A DNA stretch of 9,852 bases, from assembly GCA_020444765.1 (NCBI GenBank), contig JAGRHW010000119.1:1-9852 (forward strand), read 5' to 3'. This document shows positions 7,136 through 9,852 of this stretch, one piece after another. The notes under the pieces are model-generated. The model saw nothing but the letters and a program-made list of their open reading frames with translations. It ran no database searches and was not told the origin of the DNA. The translations under genes were made by a program, and so were the position numbers. Origin of the DNA: Gammaproteobacteria bacterium. Its GTDB lineage: Bacteria > Pseudomonadota > Gammaproteobacteria > Granulosicoccales > Granulosicoccaceae. Each line of letters opens with the position of its first letter. Within the stretch, counting starts at the first letter, position 1.

Positions 7136-8068
7136 CTAGGCTTTGCCGGCCGGGTCGATATGACCGCCGGTTTCGTCGCCAAAATAAATATTGAATCGCT
7201 GTCTGGCCAGTTCAGCAAAGTAGCGCTCGAGCATTTTTCGAACATGCTCGTCCTTGATGCGTTGCCATGGCAGTTTGTCGGCCGGATAGAACCGGCCCCG
7301 CTTGGGCTCTTCTTCATGGGCCTCGCCACGGTAGTAAATCGCCTGGGCGCCGGTCTCGCTGTTTTCATAAACGGTATATAAAAATCCCAGCGTGACGCGC
7401 AGTCCGAGATCCGCCAGCAGGCTTCGCAGGTTTCTCAGCGAGCCGGAGTGGCCACCTTCACCACTGTGAGGTAAATGCAGGCTCCGGCCGTCTTCCCCCG
7501 GTAACAGCAAAATCTCGCCGTCGCGTTCGACAATGGCGCCGACGATGATTTCCGCGCTGTTGCGGGTAGCGCTGACAGCGGCCTGTTCCAGGCCGGGCGA
7601 AAAATAACCGCCATGGCCGTAGCCGAGTGGTGTCATTTCCTGGTGGAAAAACGCCTCAACCCTGCCGATCAAAATAACATGATCGCCGGCGTCGAGGATT
7701 TTCTTGTGCTGGCTGCACTCGAACCAGGCAACTACATCGTCGAGCAAGGGGCAGCCGAATTGTCCGTCGTGCCAGTCGCTGCGGTCGAATTTGTCCGGGT
7801 CTTTGGTTGCGAAGATGCCGGAAATGTCCTTCTGCTGTTCGGACAATATATTGACCGCAAAATGTTCGGCTGCTTCGAATATATGGCGACTCTCCGCGGA
7901 TTTGTCGATGCATACCAGCAGCAGGGGCGGATCAAGCGATACCGACGTGAACGAGTTTGCGGTAAAACCGCGCGGCGTGCCGAATTGATCCTTGCAGGTG
8001 AGGACGGTCACGCCGGTCAGAAAGCGGCCGAAAGCGTTGCGCAGTTCTCGGGGGTTGCTGATATCCAA
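7136..8068 (-). CDS. Flavin reductase-like FMN-binding protein fused to a degenerate Nudix domain
   Basis: 310 residues. The first half (about 5-165) is a flavin-reductase-like split-barrel: LRNAFGRFLTGVTVLTC (9-25), the FMN-binding stretch GFTANSFTSVSLDPPLLLVC (34-53), FAVNILS (70-76), and GDHVILIGRVEAF (128-140) before GYGHGGYFSPG. Such proteins use NAD(P)H to reduce FMN or FAD, often to feed a monooxygenase. The second half (about 172-290) has Nudix-fold text: EIIVGAIVERDGEILLLPG, a helix at 211-224, then a strand and FYPADKLPW. The Nudix box is degenerate, with RSLLADLGL in place of R-E-U-x-E-E-x-G-U, so hydrolase activity is doubtful and a ligand-binding role is possible. The start is TTG at 8068; no better in-frame start lies between it and the upstream stop, and GAG sits about 7 bases before it. 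No monooxygenase gene is adjacent. Divergent from the cytochrome gene. Confidence 0.9.
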   Translation of the reverse strand: MDISNPRELRNAFGRFLTGVTVLTCKDQFGTPRGFTANSFTSVSLDPPLLLVCIDKSAESRHIFEAAEHFAVNILSEQQKDISGIFATKDPDKFDRSDWHDGQFGCPLLDDVVAWFECSQHKKILDAGDHVILIGRVEAFFHQEMTPLGYGHGGYFSPGLEQAAVSATRNSAEIIVGAIVERDGEILLLPGEDGRSLHLPHSGEGGHSGSLRNLRSLLADLGLRVTLGFLYTVYENSETGAQAIYYRGEAHEEEPKRGRFYPADKLPWQRIKDEHVRKMLERYFAELARQRFNIYFGDETGGHIDPAGKA

Positions 8069-8394
8069 AAAAATCTCGATAAGCGTTGTGACAGGGCTAA
8101 GTGTAAACTGTTGGGCGGGTTTGTGCAGACTTCCGTGGGGCAGGCTGAATGCCGGGGTATTTCATGGGCCTGCAACGCCCATGACGAGAGTGGAAAATAT
8201 CCCCGGCAACAGCATCAGATTTTTCGATAAGGCCATAGGTTTTCGGAAGCGTTGCGGGTGAATTCGAGAAGATTAAAAAAATCCGAATATAGGCTGTCCG
8301 CTATTGTCAATTTTTGCTAAACTTGCGAAATTTTTAGCCGGTCCGGCCGCAATACCGGCCTTGTGGATTAGCTTTCTTTTACTGGGGGGTCGTC
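8069..8394. promoter_or_regulatory. Divergent intergenic region between flavin reductase and cytochrome genes
   Basis: 326 bases without a supported gene. On the minus strand TTTACA and GCTTAT, 17 bases apart just upstream of the TTG start (about 8080-8110), form a weak promoter candidate. On the plus strand an extended -10-like TGcTAAACT (8315-8323) lies in an AT-rich stretch. Downstream, GCCGGT/ACCGGC (about 8338-8360) forms a 6-bp inverted repeat in the cytochrome leader, with an alternative GGCC/GGCC pairing. GGGGGG (8384-8389) before the GTG is the likely ribosome binding site. Confidence 0.35.
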
Positions 8395-9222
8395 GTGTCC
8401 GCTGATTCTGATTCAGGCTTGATCAAGTCGTTCATTGTTGTTTTGGGTGGGCTGGTGTTATTTACCGCTTGCATTATGTTTCTTGCCAGGGTCATAGCTC
8501 CACCGGCGGCGTACGACGACAAGCTGGTCAAGGAGTCCCTGCAAAAGCGTATCGAACCGGTAGGTCAGGTCAGAACTTCGGCGGATGCCGCAGAGCCTGC
8601 TGAGGCAGCGGTCGCCGCAGCGCCCAAGACGGCCAAGGAGCTTTACGACGGTATCTGCGCAAGTTGTCATGCAACCGGTGTCGCCGGTGCGCCGAAAGTC
8701 GATGACGCGGCGGAATGGGCAAAACGGGGTGAAGTCGGTGTCGATACCCTGGTCGCAACCGTCATAAGCGGTAAAGGCGCCATGCCACCAAAAGGCGGCT
8801 CGACCTACAGTGAAGATGAGATACGCTCGGTTGTGCAAATGTTGCTCGGCCTGGACAGCGGCGAGGCTGCGGCAGCTGAAGAACCGGCGGCCGAAGCACC
8901 TGCCACTGAAGAGGCTGCACCGGAAGCGGGAGCTGCGGAGCAGGCACCGGTAGAGGAAGCGGCGGCGGCAGCCGGCGCTGAGGAAATACCCGAGCAGGTT
9001 AAATCCACGGTCGATACGGTGTGTTCGGCCTGCCATATAGCCGGTGTTGCCGGTGCGCCGAAATTTGGGGACAAGGCAGCCTGGGACCAGCGCGCCGCTG
9101 CGGGAATGGAAACCATGGTTGCAACCGTGGTCAGTGGCAAGGGTGCCATGCCGCCGAGAGGTGGTACACAACTGACCGAAGACGAGATACAACAAGCTAT
9201 AGGTTATATGATGTCAAAATAA
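8395..9222 (+). CDS. Membrane-anchored dihaem cytochrome c (c5-like)
   Basis: 275 residues. One N-terminal membrane helix (about 10-35) anchors the protein with the rest in the periplasm. Two homologous haem domains follow: CASCH (Cys88, Cys91, His92) with Met130 in GKGAMPP as probable axial ligand, and CSACH (Cys210, Cys213, His214) with Met252 in the same GKGAMPP context. Both share ATGVAGAPK/IAGVAGAPK, ATV(I/V)SGKGAMPP and an EDEI helix, showing internal duplication. They are joined by a 44-residue Ala/Glu/Pro-rich linker (about 155-198), likely flexible. The role is electron transfer from quinol-oxidising complexes or dehydrogenases to a terminal acceptor; the partner is not in the window. 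The start is GTG at 8395, after a G-rich ribosome binding site and immediately before the polar N-terminus and helix. It ends ahead of a strong terminator and appears monocistronic. Confidence 0.92.
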   Translation: MSADSDSGLIKSFIVVLGGLVLFTACIMFLARVIAPPAAYDDKLVKESLQKRIEPVGQVRTSADAAEPAEAAVAAAPKTAKELYDGICASCHATGVAGAPKVDDAAEWAKRGEVGVDTLVATVISGKGAMPPKGGSTYSEDEIRSVVQMLLGLDSGEAAAAEEPAAEAPATEEAAPEAGAAEQAPVEEAAAAAGAEEIPEQVKSTVDTVCSACHIAGVAGAPKFGDKAAWDQRAAAGMETMVATVVSGKGAMPPRGGTQLTEDEIQQAIGYMMSK

Positions 9223-9223
9223 T

Positions 9224-9242
9224 CCACTTGATTGATCAGTGG
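9224..9242 (+). repeat. Small inverted repeat after the cytochrome gene
   Basis: CCACT-9 nt-AGTGG follows the stop codon directly and precedes the main terminator. It may help protect the 3' end of the mRNA. Confidence 0.4.
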
Positions 9243-9252
9243 TTTGGAAAAG

Positions 9253-9279
9253 ACGCCGGTAACAACCGGCGTTTTTTTT
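9253..9279 (+). terminator. Rho-independent terminator of the cytochrome gene
   Basis: ACGCCGGT and ACCGGCGT form an 8-bp stem around the loop AACA, followed by an unbroken run of eight T (9272-9279, the first T also pairing). On the minus strand the same hairpin is followed by CTTTT, so it may also stop transcripts of the converging antiporter gene. Confidence 0.92.
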
Positions 9280-9294
9280 GTCTGACTGGTTTTG

Positions 9295-9852
9295 CTAATC
9301 CCGCCGCAGCTTTTCGCTGACCGCGATCGGGGTGGGATAGTACATAACGATCCAGTAGGAACTGACAATAAACGACAGGATGGTGGCGGTCTGGATCAGC
9401 GACGCGCTGCGTTCGCTGATCAGGTCGGTGCTGGTGGCAACGACCGCGATCAGCAGGGAGAACTCACTGATTTGCCCGAGCCGGACACCAATTTCGCCAG
9501 CCAGGCGTTCTTTTTCCTTTTCGCGCCTGAGTAAAACCTTGAAGATCAATGGCTTCAGCAGTACACCCGCTGCCGCCAGAGCAATCGCCGGAGCCAACAC
9601 CCCGCCCAGCATATTGATGTCATAACCGGCACCGAGCGCGAAAAAGAAGATGATCAGGAAAAAGTCCCGCAAGGGTTTAAGGCTTTCGGCGATATAGCGG
9701 GCGATCGGGTTGGTGGCCAGCGTAACGCCGGCAATGAACGCACCGATTTCCAGCGACAGGCCAAGTGCCTGTGCCAGTTCGGCGATACCGAGACACCAGC
9801 CGATAGCCAGAAGAAAAATATATTCTTTGATCTGATCGAATTTGGCGAACAA
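9295..9852 (-). CDS. CPA2-family cation/proton antiporter, C-terminal part (5' end beyond window)
   Basis: 185 codons open to the right edge; the first codon in the window is TTG and is probably an internal Leu. The text fits the second half of a KefB/Na+/H+ exchanger-type membrane domain: a helix IFLLAIGWCLGIAELA, then GLSLEIGAFIAGVTLA, PLRDFFLIIFFFALGAGYDI (one of the family's best-conserved stretches), LAPAIALAAAGVLLKPLIF, GVRLGQISEFSLLIAVVA, and a last helix ILSFIVSSYWIVMYY. It ends shortly after the last helix, so no C-terminal TrkA-N/RCK nucleotide-binding domain is present, unlike KefB/KefC. Family members exchange K+ or Na+ for H+ across the inner membrane; the ion cannot be assigned. 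It converges with the cytochrome gene across the terminator. Confidence 0.87.
   Translation of the reverse strand: MFAKFDQIKEYIFLLAIGWCLGIAELAQALGLSLEIGAFIAGVTLATNPIARYIAESLKPLRDFFLIIFFFALGAGYDINMLGGVLAPAIALAAAGVLLKPLIFKVLLRREKEKERLAGEIGVRLGQISEFSLLIAVVATSTDLISERSASLIQTATILSFIVSSYWIVMYYPTPIAVSEKLRRD

Noticed and set aside
7613..8230. Plus-strand 205-codon open frame
   Set aside because: Antisense to the clearly recognisable flavin reductase gene and without family features.
9228..9238. FNR-like TTGAT...ATCA sequence
   Set aside because: Wrong spacing, and located after the cytochrome gene next to its terminator rather than in a promoter.

Overview
The window looks like a chromosomal segment from a free-living, probably marine or aquatic gammaproteobacterium. 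This is inference from gene content: assimilatory nitrate reduction, a secreted polysaccharide-degrading enzyme with discoidin-like domains, a membrane-anchored c5-type dihaem cytochrome and a CPA2 cation/proton antiporter. Base composition is fairly even and moderately GC-rich in genes, AT-rich in the intergenic regions. No tRNA, rRNA, transposase, integrase or CRISPR array was seen.

Layout. Bases 1-2476 (minus) hold most of a nasA-type molybdopterin nitrate reductase whose C-terminus runs off the left edge. It is divergent from a LysE/RhtB-family exporter (2858-3484, plus), and the 381-base region between them holds promoter-like sequence, inverted repeats and a nasA leader with competing hairpins. 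A 206-base gap with a promoter candidate leads to the largest complete gene (3692-6370, plus). This is a secreted GH105/GH88-like unsaturated-uronyl hydrolase whose barrel is split by an inserted discoidin-like (F5/8 type C) domain, with two more such domains at its C-terminus. A histidine-phosphatase gene (6544-7116, plus, TTG start) follows and converges on a flavin reductase-Nudix fusion gene (7136-8068, minus). Next comes a divergent dihaem cytochrome c gene (8395-9222, plus), a strong terminator (9253-9279), and the C-terminal part of a CPA2 antiporter (9295-9852, minus), whose 5' part lies beyond the right edge.

The genes do not form one operon. They read as single transcription units in alternating orientation. 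The clearest oddities are: (1) serine where the NasA family carries the molybdenum-ligating cysteine; (2) a glycan-binding-like domain inserted into a glycoside hydrolase barrel, with two related copies downstream; (3) a flavin reductase fused to a Nudix fold whose catalytic box is largely lost; (4) a nasA leader with four alternating complementary elements that could form mutually exclusive stems. None is proven here to be a new system. The first two are the best candidates for follow-up.
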